In this document: in pieces, positions 25,284-33,971 of the stretch
How the letters are laid out: the number at the start of each line of letters is the position of its first letter
Position numbering within the stretch: the stretch's first letter is position 1
From: Candidatus Aegiribacteria sp.
GTDB lineage: Bacteria > Fermentibacterota > Fermentibacteria > Fermentibacterales > JCC-6
Direction: 5' to 3'
Length of the DNA stretch: 40,854 nt
Assembly (NCBI GenBank): GCA_013138965.1
Contig: WTBT01000053.1
Span: 1 to 40,854, forward strand
The notes under the pieces: model-generated
Databases searched by the model: none
What the model was told of the DNA's origin: nothing
Seen by the model: only the letters and a program-made list of their open reading frames with translations
Position numbers and translations under genes: made by a program

Positions 25284-26584
25284 ACATTTCTCCCGATCCC
25301 GAAGTAAGTGAAGCCCAGTTCTCTCAGTTTTACAGGGTTGAATACATTTCTGCCGTCGAAGATAACAGGTTTTCTCATTATCTCAGCCATTCTTGGGAAA
25401 TCAGGCTCTCTGAACTCAGTCCACTCGGTAACAAGAACCATTGCATCGGCTCCCGTTACCGCATCGTACACGGATGAAGCGTATCTTACCGAATCGCCAA
25501 GCACCTCTGACGCGTTTTCCATAGCCTGAGGATCGTAGGCTGCTATCGTTGCTCCCCTCTCAAGCAACCCTTTTATAACAGTAAGAGCCGGAGCCTCCCT
25601 GATGTCATCCGTATTCGGTTTGAAGGATATTCCCCATACCCCTATTGTGAGGCCACTCAGATCATCTCCGAAATGGTCGGCAACCTTCCTTACAAGAAGC
25701 TTTTTCTGGTCCAGATTAACGTCAGTTACAGCTTTCAGCACTCTTAGTTCAATACTATTCTCAAGCGCTGTTTTCTGGAGCGCCCTGATATCCTTGGGGA
25801 AGCAGGAACCGCCGAATCCGGCTCCGGGGAACAGGAAACTGTAGCCGATCCTGCTGTCGGAACCGATCCCGATTCTTATGTCATGAATATCGGCGCCAAC
25901 CGAATCGCACATATTGGCAATTTCGTTCATAAAGGAGATCCTGGTAGCAAGCAGACTGTTGGCGACGTATTTTGTCATCTCGGCACTTCTATTGCTCATG
26001 ACAAGAACAGGATTATTGGTCCTGACAAAGGGAGAGTAAAGTTCCTTCATCGTCTCCGCGACTTCATGGGAATCGGTCCCGATCACCACTCTATCAGGCT
26101 TCATGAAATCCTCTATCGCTGAGCCCTCCTTAAGAAATTCAGGATTGCTCACCACGTATACCTGATGTTCGGTCTCTTTCCTGATATGCTCCATAACAAT
26201 GTCCGCCGTGCCGACAGGTACGGTGCTTTTATTTACGACTATTCTGGGTCCATCCATGTGTTTCGCTATGTCAGAAGCGACAGCAAGCACATGCTTCAGA
26301 TCCGCCGAGCCATCCTCATCAGGAGGAGTGCCTACAGCTATGAAAATGATGGAGCTCTTTTTCACGGCCAATGCGATATCAGTAGTAAAAACAAGACGAT
26401 TCTCCAAGGTGTTACGCTCTATCATGGGTTTCAGACCGGGCTCATATATGGGCAGGATACCTCTGTTAAGGTTACCTATCTTATCTCTATTGTTATCAAC
26501 ACATATGACATCGTTACCCATCTCCGAAAGACAGGTTGCCGCGACAAGTCCTACATAACCGCTTCCAACAACCGCAATATGCAT
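25280..26584 (-). CDS. ugd: UDP-glucose 6-dehydrogenase
   Basis: NAD-dependent oxidation of UDP-glucose to UDP-glucuronate; 434 aa. The N-terminal motif is VVGSGYVGLVAA, the substrate-binding NPEFLKEGSA and the catalytic Cys in GAGFGGSCFPKD are those of UDP-glucose dehydrogenases, and the C-terminal domain has WGISFKPNTDDIREAP. It is the first gene of the polysaccharide operon, 69 bp after selB. That gap is AT-rich; no promoter could be fixed with confidence. ATG 26584 has CTGGAGG-type Shine-Dalgarno sequence upstream. Confidence 0.93.
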   Translation of the reverse strand: MHIAVVGSGYVGLVAATCLSEMGNDVICVDNNRDKIGNLNRGILPIYEPGLKPMIERNTLENRLVFTTDIALAVKKSSIIFIAVGTPPDEDGSADLKHVLAVASDIAKHMDGPRIVVNKSTVPVGTADIVMEHIRKETEHQVYVVSNPEFLKEGSAIEDFMKPDRVVIGTDSHEVAETMKELYSPFVRTNNPVLVMSNRSAEMTKYVANSLLATRISFMNEIANMCDSVGADIHDIRIGIGSDSRIGYSFLFPGAGFGGSCFPKDIRALQKTALENSIELRVLKAVTDVNLDQKKLLVRKVADHFGDDLSGLTIGVWGISFKPNTDDIREAPALTVIKGLLERGATIAAYDPQAMENASEVLGDSVRYASSVYDAVTGADAMVLVTEWTEFREPDFPRMAEIMRKPVIFDGRNVFNPVKLRELGFTYFGIGRNV

Positions 26585-26653
26585 CTTTCCTCCAGTTAGT
26601 TACTGTTGTTATCATGGACTGAGAACCATACGAAAAAAAGTAAACTCTGCAAA

Positions 26654-28534
26654 CTAAAATTGTTTACAGAATCGTTTATCGCCTTTTCGTATCGTCCAGC
26701 CCCGGCTGTCAAAGAAATCTGCCCATTTCAGTGCAACCTTCCTTGAAACATCAAGGAAATCCCTCAGTTCTCCCAGTGAAAAACCGCTTTCTCCGAACCT
26801 TTCTTTCACCTTCCCGATCAAAGCCTCAGCCCGCTCAGATGTAACCAGTACATCTCCGGTCAGTTCATAAAGCATTCCACGCTCGACAAGAGCCTTCACA
26901 AGCGCGGAATTCTGACAATCAGCAAGACTGAGACCCATATTCTCGCCTGTTTCAACCCTGGCGATTACACCATCAACAGCCTCTGAGTGCACGGACGGGA
27001 TTTCTCTGTGATGAGAGGTCAGAGCAAGCCATGCCTCTCTTCTCTCAAGTTCACCTGATTCGACCAGCCTGTTTACTACTGCCTTTGAAAACCACCGGGG
27101 ATATTCCTTCAGAATTCTGAATGGCTCCGTAAGCTGCAGCCCGGGGCTGACGGGATTCTTTTCATGGTGCCTTACAAAACCTGAGACAAGCCTTTCACAG
27201 GCTTTATCGAATTGGATTTTTCTAACCGCGTGGTGGGCTGAACCCTCATTTACAAGCTCAACTCTACCTTTCTTCTCCATTTCCAGGAGCGTATTCAGAA
27301 TATCATCCGCGGCAAGGGAAGTGCTTTTTTCTGCGTCTTTAAGCGTAATGCCTTCTATTCCGGAATGTTCAAGCTTCTCTTCAAGAAGGCTCTCAATATC
27401 ACCTGATTCCAATGCAATCAAATGAGTTGTTCTTTCCGGCGCGTACTTTTTCCTTACTTTACGTGTACCGGCTTCAAGAATCCTGCCGCCGCCGATGGTG
27501 ATAACCGGAGAATAATTTCTTACAACGTATTTATCACCAGGAAGTGCAACAACAGGTGTTTCAAGCTGAAAATGAACGTATCCCGCTGTTCCAGGGCTTA
27601 TGAAATCGGCCTCAACAGGAACCGCGCGAGCCATAACCTCCGCAGTTCCGGTATGCAGCCTTACCCGCTGATACTTCTTGAGGGGCTTTGCTGTTTCCAG
27701 AAGAGTCAGAGTGGTGTCAAGGCTCCCCTTCACCCGGAGGTATCCGGGTTCCGCGACACATGATCCCCTCTGAACATCATCCTTGTGAAGGCCAACAAGG
27801 TTGAGCGCGATCCTGTCACCCGCTACTCCCGTCTTAACACCCTTGTTCGCGTTTACACTCATGGAACGTACTCGATATTTTCCGCAGCCGGGCTGAAGCT
27901 CAAGTTCGTCTCCGATCGAGACGATGCCGGATATCGCTGTACCGGCAATGATCGTTCCGAATCCTTCAAGGACAAAAACTCTGTCAATGTCCAGCCTGAA
28001 CCTGTCTCCTGTCTGCCTCTGACCGGTTTCTTCCGCAAGACTGATGATAGCTTTTCTGATCTCCTCCATTCCTGTGCCTGTCATTGAAGATACCCTGTAT
28101 ACAGGCGTTCCACTGAACACCGAATCTTCGAAATATTCTTCGATCTCGGATTCAACCAGTTCCTGCATTTCATCATCAACAAGATCGCACTTGGTCAGGG
28201 CAACGATACCATTTTCAACACCAAGAAGCCGGAGAATATCGAGATGCTCTCTTGTCTGAGGCATTATTCCCTCATCGGCCGCGACAACAAGCAGGAAACA
28301 GTCGACGGTAGCTGTTCCGGCAACCATCTGCCGGATGAAGCTCTCGTGTCCCGGTACGTCGATAAAGGAGATGAGACCACCATCCGGAGTGGGCATGAAT
28401 ACATACCCGAGCTCGATGGTAATACCCCGCTCCTTTTCTTCCTTGAGTCTGTCAGGATCGCTTCCCGTCAGATACTTGACGAGCTGGCTCTTTCCATGGT
28501 CAATATGGCCTGCGGTACCTACTATTACGCCCAT
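26654..28534 (-). CDS. selB: Selenocysteine-specific elongation factor SelB
   Basis: GTPase that brings Sec-tRNA(Sec) to UGA codons marked by a SECIS hairpin; 626 aa. G motifs are GHIDHGKS, DVPGHE and TKCD, with the switch region EERGITIELG. Domains II-III follow, then about 250 C-terminal residues with the winged-helix repeats that bind SECIS RNA (last one LGELRDFLDVSRKVALKWADFFDSRG). It overlaps selA by 10 nt. I saw no in-frame UGA selenoprotein and no tRNA-Sec in the window, so its clients lie elsewhere. Confidence 0.95.
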   Translation of the reverse strand: MGVIVGTAGHIDHGKSQLVKYLTGSDPDRLKEEKERGITIELGYVFMPTPDGGLISFIDVPGHESFIRQMVAGTATVDCFLLVVAADEGIMPQTREHLDILRLLGVENGIVALTKCDLVDDEMQELVESEIEEYFEDSVFSGTPVYRVSSMTGTGMEEIRKAIISLAEETGQRQTGDRFRLDIDRVFVLEGFGTIIAGTAISGIVSIGDELELQPGCGKYRVRSMSVNANKGVKTGVAGDRIALNLVGLHKDDVQRGSCVAEPGYLRVKGSLDTTLTLLETAKPLKKYQRVRLHTGTAEVMARAVPVEADFISPGTAGYVHFQLETPVVALPGDKYVVRNYSPVITIGGGRILEAGTRKVRKKYAPERTTHLIALESGDIESLLEEKLEHSGIEGITLKDAEKSTSLAADDILNTLLEMEKKGRVELVNEGSAHHAVRKIQFDKACERLVSGFVRHHEKNPVSPGLQLTEPFRILKEYPRWFSKAVVNRLVESGELERREAWLALTSHHREIPSVHSEAVDGVIARVETGENMGLSLADCQNSALVKALVERGMLYELTGDVLVTSERAEALIGKVKERFGESGFSLGELRDFLDVSRKVALKWADFFDSRGWTIRKGDKRFCKQF

Positions 28535-29928
28535 AATTCCTGCAATGCTGAATTCACCAGTGACGCGAGCATATCCATTTCACCGGGCTGAAGCGTTCTC
28601 ATATCCAGTTTGATAAGGCCGTCTTCAATTCTCGAAGCAACCGCCGGGTTGGAAAGACGGAGCTTCCTGGCCAGAACCTCGTTATCCGGGGTGTCAAGCC
28701 CTACACCGACTGATGGAATGGCATGATCCGGAAGTGACCCGCTTCCCACATAACTGTCAGTTTCCTGAATCGATGCGGAACAGGAACCGGGCAGTGTCAG
28801 AAGAGTGAGAAACTCATCAGCCATCGAACGGAGTTCATCAACATCAGCCGCGAACATTCTGTAAAGAGGATGATTGTCTACAATGTATTCAATATTCTCC
28901 CTGAACAGCATCAGAGAAGCTTCCAGTGCGGCAATCGTAAGTTTCCCGACTCTGAGAGCCCTGGCAAGGGGATGTTTCCTGATCTTCTGAATGTATTCCT
29001 TCCTGCCTGTGATTATTCCAGCCTGGGGGCCGCCGATAAGCTTATCCCCCGAGCTTGTAACAACCGCTGCTCCGGCTTCGATGCTGCTCTGTACAGTTGG
29101 TTCAGAAGGGAGACCGAAATTCGAAAGATCAATGTAGGAACCGGCACCCAGATCGTCCACAACAGGAATACCGAATTCCCCTCCAAGTTCGACAAGCTGT
29201 TCAAGGGGAACCTCTCCGGTAAACCCTCTTATCCTGTAATTGGAAGGATGAACGCGGAGGATTATCGCTGTATTTTCGTTAATCGCGCTGCGATAATCCC
29301 GAAGATGGGTTCTGTTCGTGCAACCAACTTCATGCATGATGGCCCCACTCTGTTTCATCACGTCCGGAATCCTGAAGGAACCGCCGATCTCAACCAGCTG
29401 TCCCCTGGATACTATTACTTCCCGCCCGCTGGCAAGGGCCGTCAGTACCAGAAGAGTGGCTCCCGCGTTGTTGTTGGCGATAGTTGCCGCTTCCGACCCA
29501 GCGAGTTCACATATGAGCCTCTCCGTATGTATGTCGCGGTGTCCCCTTCTTCCCGTTTCGCAGTCCCACTGGAGAACGCTGTATCCCTGAGCAATTCTGC
29601 TGACCGCTTCAACAGCACTGCCTGGCAGACAGGCTCTTCCAAGGGCGGTATGAAGAATTATTCCGGTAGCGTTGATAACATTCTTCATGCTTGAACAGGT
29701 GATCCGATCAAGCTCGATAAGCACTTTTTCCTGAAGCTTCTCAGAAGTCTCAGGTTCCTTCCCTTCAAGAACTCCGGCTCTTTCGTTCTCAAGCACATTT
29801 CTGCAGGCCATAAGGATAGTTGCCGGTGTCCCGCCCTCGCCTGGTATTACCTCTACAAGTTCATGTACTGCAGGCAGTTTTCTCAATATTTCGTTGAGTT
29901 CCAAATCCTTCATACCCATACCCGTCAA
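28525..29928 (-). CDS. selA: L-seryl-tRNA(Sec) selenium transferase SelA
   Basis: PLP enzyme converting Ser-tRNA(Sec) to Sec-tRNA(Sec) with selenophosphate; 467 aa. The PLP lysine lies in SGDKLIGGPQAG. NATGIILHTALGRA and NNNAGATLLVL are SelA signatures. It overlaps rnfB by 4 nt upstream and selB by 10 nt downstream, so selAB is translationally coupled to the rnf operon. Confidence 0.96.
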   Translation of the reverse strand: MTGMGMKDLELNEILRKLPAVHELVEVIPGEGGTPATILMACRNVLENERAGVLEGKEPETSEKLQEKVLIELDRITCSSMKNVINATGIILHTALGRACLPGSAVEAVSRIAQGYSVLQWDCETGRRGHRDIHTERLICELAGSEAATIANNNAGATLLVLTALASGREVIVSRGQLVEIGGSFRIPDVMKQSGAIMHEVGCTNRTHLRDYRSAINENTAIILRVHPSNYRIRGFTGEVPLEQLVELGGEFGIPVVDDLGAGSYIDLSNFGLPSEPTVQSSIEAGAAVVTSSGDKLIGGPQAGIITGRKEYIQKIRKHPLARALRVGKLTIAALEASLMLFRENIEYIVDNHPLYRMFAADVDELRSMADEFLTLLTLPGSCSASIQETDSYVGSGSLPDHAIPSVGVGLDTPDNEVLARKLRLSNPAVASRIEDGLIKLDMRTLQPGEMDMLASLVNSALQELWA

Positions 29929-30980
29929 TCCCTATCATGCTGATAGGATTTCACTCCTATCATGTTTATTGAATTCTTCGGACACTTTGGAATGCATAGA
30001 CCGCAGCCTATACAGATGTCACTCTCCACTACATGTCTCTCCTTCAATTCTCCGGTGATTGCATTCACCGGGCAGACTTTCACGCACAGTGTGCATCCAA
30101 TACAGCTGCTATCTATGTAAACCCTGGGCCTTGCGGGTGCATTATCGAGTATGGCTCCAGTGGGGCACGCAGAAGCGCAAAGGCCGCAGTTTATACATTT
30201 CGCAGAATCGATCACCGCCAGAAAATCATCAACGGTTATGGCATCTACAGGACAGGCCTTTTCACATTTCCTGCATCCTATACAAGCCATGGCACAGGCT
30301 TTTCTGGCAAAAGCGCCCTTATCAAGGCTGGAACAGGCTACAACAACCTCCCGATTCACGGGCCACAGTTCTATAATATTCTTGGGACAGGCTTCAATAC
30401 ACTTGCCGCATCCGGTGCAGGCGACCTTGTCAACGACAGGTATACCGTTCTCTCCCATTTCGATCGCATCGAAGGGACAGGCGGTTACGCAGTCACCAAA
30501 TACAAGACAGCCGTAGGAACATGTCTTCTGGCCACCCATGATCATTGCAGCGGAAACGCAATCAGCGGGACCATGATATTCGAACTCATCCATTGCCGAA
30601 TGGCCTCCGTTGCAGTGCACAAGGGCTATCAACTTCACGCTGTCAGATATTTCCCCTCCAACCGCATCGGCAACCTGCTGGTTTATTTCAATGCTTGCAG
30701 CTACGCAGCCATCCGCGGGAGCATCGCCCGCTGCCACAGCTATAGCGAATTGCATGCAGCCTGGATAACCGCATCCACCGCAATTGGCTCCGGGCAGCAG
30801 ACTGTTGATCTTTTCAACAAGAGGGTCCCTCTCTACCGCAAGTTTCTTCGCGGCAAAGGCCAGCCCCAGTCCGAAGATAAGCCCCATTAGCCCAAGCACG
30901 ATAGCTGGATTGCCTACTGATTCAGCCAGAGATTCCTCTCCTGAAACAAGTATTTCATGAATAAGCATCTGGATATTCAT
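29925..30980 (-). CDS. rnfB: Rnf complex subunit RnfB (ferredoxin-rich)
   Basis: Iron-sulfur subunit that receives electrons from ferredoxin. I place the start at ATG 30980 (351 aa), one base after the rnfA stop and behind a G-rich ribosome binding site; an upstream in-frame start at 31001 adds seven residues. An N-terminal membrane helix precedes the RnfB-type cluster ANCGGCGYPGC. Then come a CSYGC...CVTACP cluster and five full CxxCxxCxxxCP motifs. The many clusters resemble the long RnfB of acetogens and other anaerobes rather than the ~190-residue proteobacterial form. It overlaps selA by 4 nt. Confidence 0.93.
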   Translation of the reverse strand: MNIQMLIHEILVSGEESLAESVGNPAIVLGLMGLIFGLGLAFAAKKLAVERDPLVEKINSLLPGANCGGCGYPGCMQFAIAVAAGDAPADGCVAASIEINQQVADAVGGEISDSVKLIALVHCNGGHSAMDEFEYHGPADCVSAAMIMGGQKTCSYGCLVFGDCVTACPFDAIEMGENGIPVVDKVACTGCGKCIEACPKNIIELWPVNREVVVACSSLDKGAFARKACAMACIGCRKCEKACPVDAITVDDFLAVIDSAKCINCGLCASACPTGAILDNAPARPRVYIDSSCIGCTLCVKVCPVNAITGELKERHVVESDICIGCGLCIPKCPKNSINMIGVKSYQHDRD

Positions 30981-30981
30981 C

Positions 30982-31626
30982 TCATCCCCCCAATCCCGCA
31001 AAGCCGAGGAATGCGATGGACATTATACCGGCCACCAGAAATGCGACGGGTTTCCCCTTCATAGCGGGAGGGACATCTGCCAGTTCGAGTCTCTGCCGAA
31101 GACCGGCCATCAGGATCAGTGCAAGGGTGAAGCCGATTCCAGCCGCGATCGCGTTGATCAGTGAGTATCCAAGACTGTACTTCTCATCGATATTGAGTAC
31201 AGCGACTCCCAGTATAGCGCAATTGGTTGTGATCAGCGGCAGAAAGATGCCAAGAGCGCTGTAGAGAGCAGGGCTGAATTTCTGCAGTATCATCTCCACC
31301 AGCTGCACAAGGGATGCTATTATCAGTATGAACGCAATGGTGCTGAGATAGGTCAGTCCCATGGGAACCAGCAGCAGATTGTACGCAGCCCATGACCCCA
31401 GTGTAGCCAGGGTCATTACGAAGATGACCGCTGCCCCCATGCCGACAGCGGAATCCAGCTCTTTGGATACTCCAAGGAAGGGGCAGATGCCTAGGAATCT
31501 TGCCAGCACGAAGTTATTAACGAAGATGGAAGCTATGATTATGGCCATCATTTTCCCGAGATCGAACCCCTGGCTGCCGGAATCGGGTGTCGCCAGAAGG
31601 GCAGAAAGCAGTACTGTTGAATTCAT
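30982..31626 (-). CDS. rnfA: Rnf complex membrane subunit RnfA
   Basis: Polytopic subunit (214 aa, six predicted helices) homologous to RnfE and NqrE. Hallmarks are VLARFLGICPFLGVSKE and TNCAILGVAVLN, with the Cys residues that hold the intramembrane iron site in this family (CPF and TNC). The order rnfE-rnfA-rnfB is the usual one. ATG 31626 overlaps the rnfE stop by 1 nt. Confidence 0.95.
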   Translation of the reverse strand: MNSTVLLSALLATPDSGSQGFDLGKMMAIIIASIFVNNFVLARFLGICPFLGVSKELDSAVGMGAAVIFVMTLATLGSWAAYNLLLVPMGLTYLSTIAFILIIASLVQLVEMILQKFSPALYSALGIFLPLITTNCAILGVAVLNIDEKYSLGYSLINAIAAGIGFTLALILMAGLRQRLELADVPPAMKGKPVAFLVAGIMSIAFLGFAGLGG

Positions 31627-32234
31627 TACTGACGACCTCCTTTACGCTTTTCAAGGATGTTGAAAAATCCAAGTATGAAGCTCAGCAGGATGAACGCTCC
31701 CGGAGCAAGTATCGCTATGAGAAGCGGCTGATTCTGGTAAGCTGCGCCAAGAACATTGATATTAAGCAATGTTCCGTTTCCAAGCAGCTCACGGAATGAA
31801 GCCAGAACAACCATGGCCATTGTAAACCCTATACCCATTCCAATCGCATCGGCAACCGAGTTGAGGACAGGATTCCTGTTGGCGAAACCCTCCGCCCTGC
31901 CGAGTATTATGCAGTTCACCACGATCAGCGGAATGAATATCCCAAGACTTCTGTGAAGGTCGGGAAGGTATGCGTTCATAACCATATCAACCAGGGTAAC
32001 GAAAGTAGCGATTATTACAATGTAGCACGGAATCCTGACCTTTGATGGAATGATATTCCGGAAAAGTGATACGAGAAAATTGGAGCAGATCAGCACGAAG
32101 GTTGCAGCTGCTCCCATTCCAAGAGCATTCTCAACGGAAGTTGTCACCGCAAGGAAGGGGCACATGCCCAGGACAAGCCGAAAAACAGGGTTCTCGCGGT
32201 AGATTCCTTTAGTCAGATCCTTAAGGAGGCTCAC
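31626..32234 (-). CDS. rnfE: Rnf complex membrane subunit RnfE
   Basis: A 202-residue membrane protein paralogous to RnfA. NPVFRLVLGMCPFLAVTTS and VNCIILGRAEGFA are the RnfE forms of the two Cys-bearing motifs. About six transmembrane helices. Overlaps rnfG by 4 nt and rnfA by 1 nt. Confidence 0.95.
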   Translation of the reverse strand: MSLLKDLTKGIYRENPVFRLVLGMCPFLAVTTSVENALGMGAAATFVLICSNFLVSLFRNIIPSKVRIPCYIVIIATFVTLVDMVMNAYLPDLHRSLGIFIPLIVVNCIILGRAEGFANRNPVLNSVADAIGMGIGFTMAMVVLASFRELLGNGTLLNINVLGAAYQNQPLLIAILAPGAFILLSFILGFFNILEKRKGGRQ

Positions 32235-32848
32235 TCCGTACCTCCTTCTGTATCAACTGAACTGAAAAGCCCGGCTTCACTCATCGCCTCAAGGCCGGTT
32301 CTAATAGAATTGGTCACAGTCCTTGAAGTGATAGTACAGCCCGTCATTGCATCTATCCCGCCACCATCCTTTGTGAGAAGGCACTCAGAAGAAGTTAGTC
32401 CGTTAAACTTCTCAATGAGTTTTGACGGTTTGACGATATTGGCTCCAAGCCCCGGGGTCTCCTGCTGGAAAAGGATCATGGTGTTTGAAATAACTCCCTC
32501 AAGCCCGACGGCCACCATTGTCTGCACGGTGCTTGAATAGCCCTTTCCAAAAGCGATGAATACGTAACCTATCCTTGACGTATCCGGCGGCGCTGAGACT
32601 TGAACGATACTAAGTGTATTGTCACATGACGCATAGGGGTTTTTCAGTCCGGTGACGGAAAGAGAATCGAAGGCCAGGCTGTCTCCCGGGCTGAGGTTTT
32701 CGGCCACTGAGTTCATCGCATTCTGTTTTGCAAGCTCCTTCTGGATCGCGATTATCGGCGCTGTCCTGCTGTTGACGAACCCCAGCGCCACCGCGGCTAC
32801 GAGGGCGACAAGCATCAGAACCAGACCGACTTTCAACATATCAGCCAT
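32231..32848 (-). CDS. rnfG: Rnf complex flavoprotein RnfG
   Basis: A 205-residue subunit: one N-terminal membrane helix (residues about 5-24) and an FMN-binding domain. The motif QQETPGLGANI is typical. The FMN is linked by phosphoester to the last Thr of an S/T-G-A-T motif. Here that site reads DAMTGCTITS, with Cys in place of Ala. The linking Thr is kept, so a covalent FMN is still expected. Overlaps rnfD by 8 nt and rnfE by 4 nt. Confidence 0.94.
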   Translation of the reverse strand: MADMLKVGLVLMLVALVAAVALGFVNSRTAPIIAIQKELAKQNAMNSVAENLSPGDSLAFDSLSVTGLKNPYASCDNTLSIVQVSAPPDTSRIGYVFIAFGKGYSSTVQTMVAVGLEGVISNTMILFQQETPGLGANIVKPSKLIEKFNGLTSSECLLTKDGGGIDAMTGCTITSRTVTNSIRTGLEAMSEAGLFSSVDTEGGTE

Positions 32849-33971
32849 TCTTTTTCACCTCCCCGAAGACTTTGGGCAGCGTAAGTTTATCTATGAGCGG
32901 AGTGACCAGGTTCATAAGAAGTATAGAGTACGAACATCCCTCGGGATAGCCGCCCCATCTTCTGATCACCATTGTCAGCAGCCCGGCGCCGATGCCGAAT
33001 ATGATTCTTCCCTTTGGAGTCACCGGGGTTGTCACCATATCGGAAACCATGAAAATCCCACCGAGGATAACTCCGCCGGCAAGAACATGAAAGAGAGGAT
33101 CTCCGTCAAACCATCCGCTGCCACCGAACACCCAGGCAAGTACCGCAACTGTTCCAAGGTAACTGATAGGAAGCCTTAGTTCAAGTACTCCCCTCATAAC
33201 AAGGTAGATGGCTCCAACCAGAAGAAGAATTACCGAAGTTTCTCCGAGGCAGCCTCCACTTCTCCCGATCAGCAGATTCATATAGGTGGAATTACTTGAT
33301 AAGACGGTTCGAATGCCGTCAGCCCTTTCCTCAAGGCTTTCAGCCTCCGCGATATTCCCTTCATTACGGGCATTTTCCGCACTCGCGTCCAGATCGAAGG
33401 TCTGCTTCAGAACGTTCAGTGGAGTAGCTCCTGAGATGGCGTCAGCCATCGGAATCGTACTCATTTCTTCCTGAACGATACCGCTTGTCCCCCAGGAATT
33501 ATCCGTACTGCTGCTCCAGGCTTCCGGCGCAGCCCAACCCGCAGTCATAAGAATGGGAAAACTGGCCATCAGGAAGGCTCTTCCAAGCAGGGCGGGGTTT
33601 ACGATATTATGTCCAAGGCCTCCAAAAGCCTGTTTGCCAACTACGATGGCAAAGGCTGTGCCTATGACAGGAAGCCACAACGGAACCCCCGATGGAAGGT
33701 TGTACGCAAGAAGCATACCTGTTACAATGGCGCTGCCGTCCAGGGCGAAGCTCACCGGTCTCTTCATGAATTTCAGGCATAAATACTCAGCCGTTACTGC
33801 AGTCGCGGCACTCAGGAATACGATCAGCAGCGCCCTGGGTCCGAAGAACCAGGTTGCGGCCGCCAGCGCGGGAAGAAGCGCAATAACCACATCGAACATA
33901 ATTTTCCGTGTCGTCTGGCTTGCGCCCACATGAGGTGACATCGCAAGCTCAAATCGTCTGGTCGGCGCCAT
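32841..33971 (-). CDS. rnfD: Rnf complex membrane flavoprotein RnfD
   Basis: A 376-residue polytopic subunit. The covalent FMN site is the Thr in ISGATPL. GQxAFGGLGHNIVNPALLGRAF and GRSGGCLGETS are family motifs. Between SGATPL and GRSGGCLGE lies a charged stretch of about 40 residues (ASAENARNEGNIAEAES and on) that appears longer than in proteobacterial RnfD. It starts directly after rnfC. Confidence 0.94.
   Translation of the reverse strand: MAPTRRFELAMSPHVGASQTTRKIMFDVVIALLPALAAATWFFGPRALLIVFLSAATAVTAEYLCLKFMKRPVSFALDGSAIVTGMLLAYNLPSGVPLWLPVIGTAFAIVVGKQAFGGLGHNIVNPALLGRAFLMASFPILMTAGWAAPEAWSSSTDNSWGTSGIVQEEMSTIPMADAISGATPLNVLKQTFDLDASAENARNEGNIAEAESLEERADGIRTVLSSNSTYMNLLIGRSGGCLGETSVILLLVGAIYLVMRGVLELRLPISYLGTVAVLAWVFGGSGWFDGDPLFHVLAGGVILGGIFMVSDMVTTPVTPKGRIIFGIGAGLLTMVIRRWGGYPEGCSYSILLMNLVTPLIDKLTLPKVFGEVKKNG

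Noticed and set aside
30033-30890. 285-codon plus-strand ORF antisense to rnfB
   Set aside because: Open only because of the Cys- and Gly-rich codon pattern of the iron-sulfur protein on the other strand.
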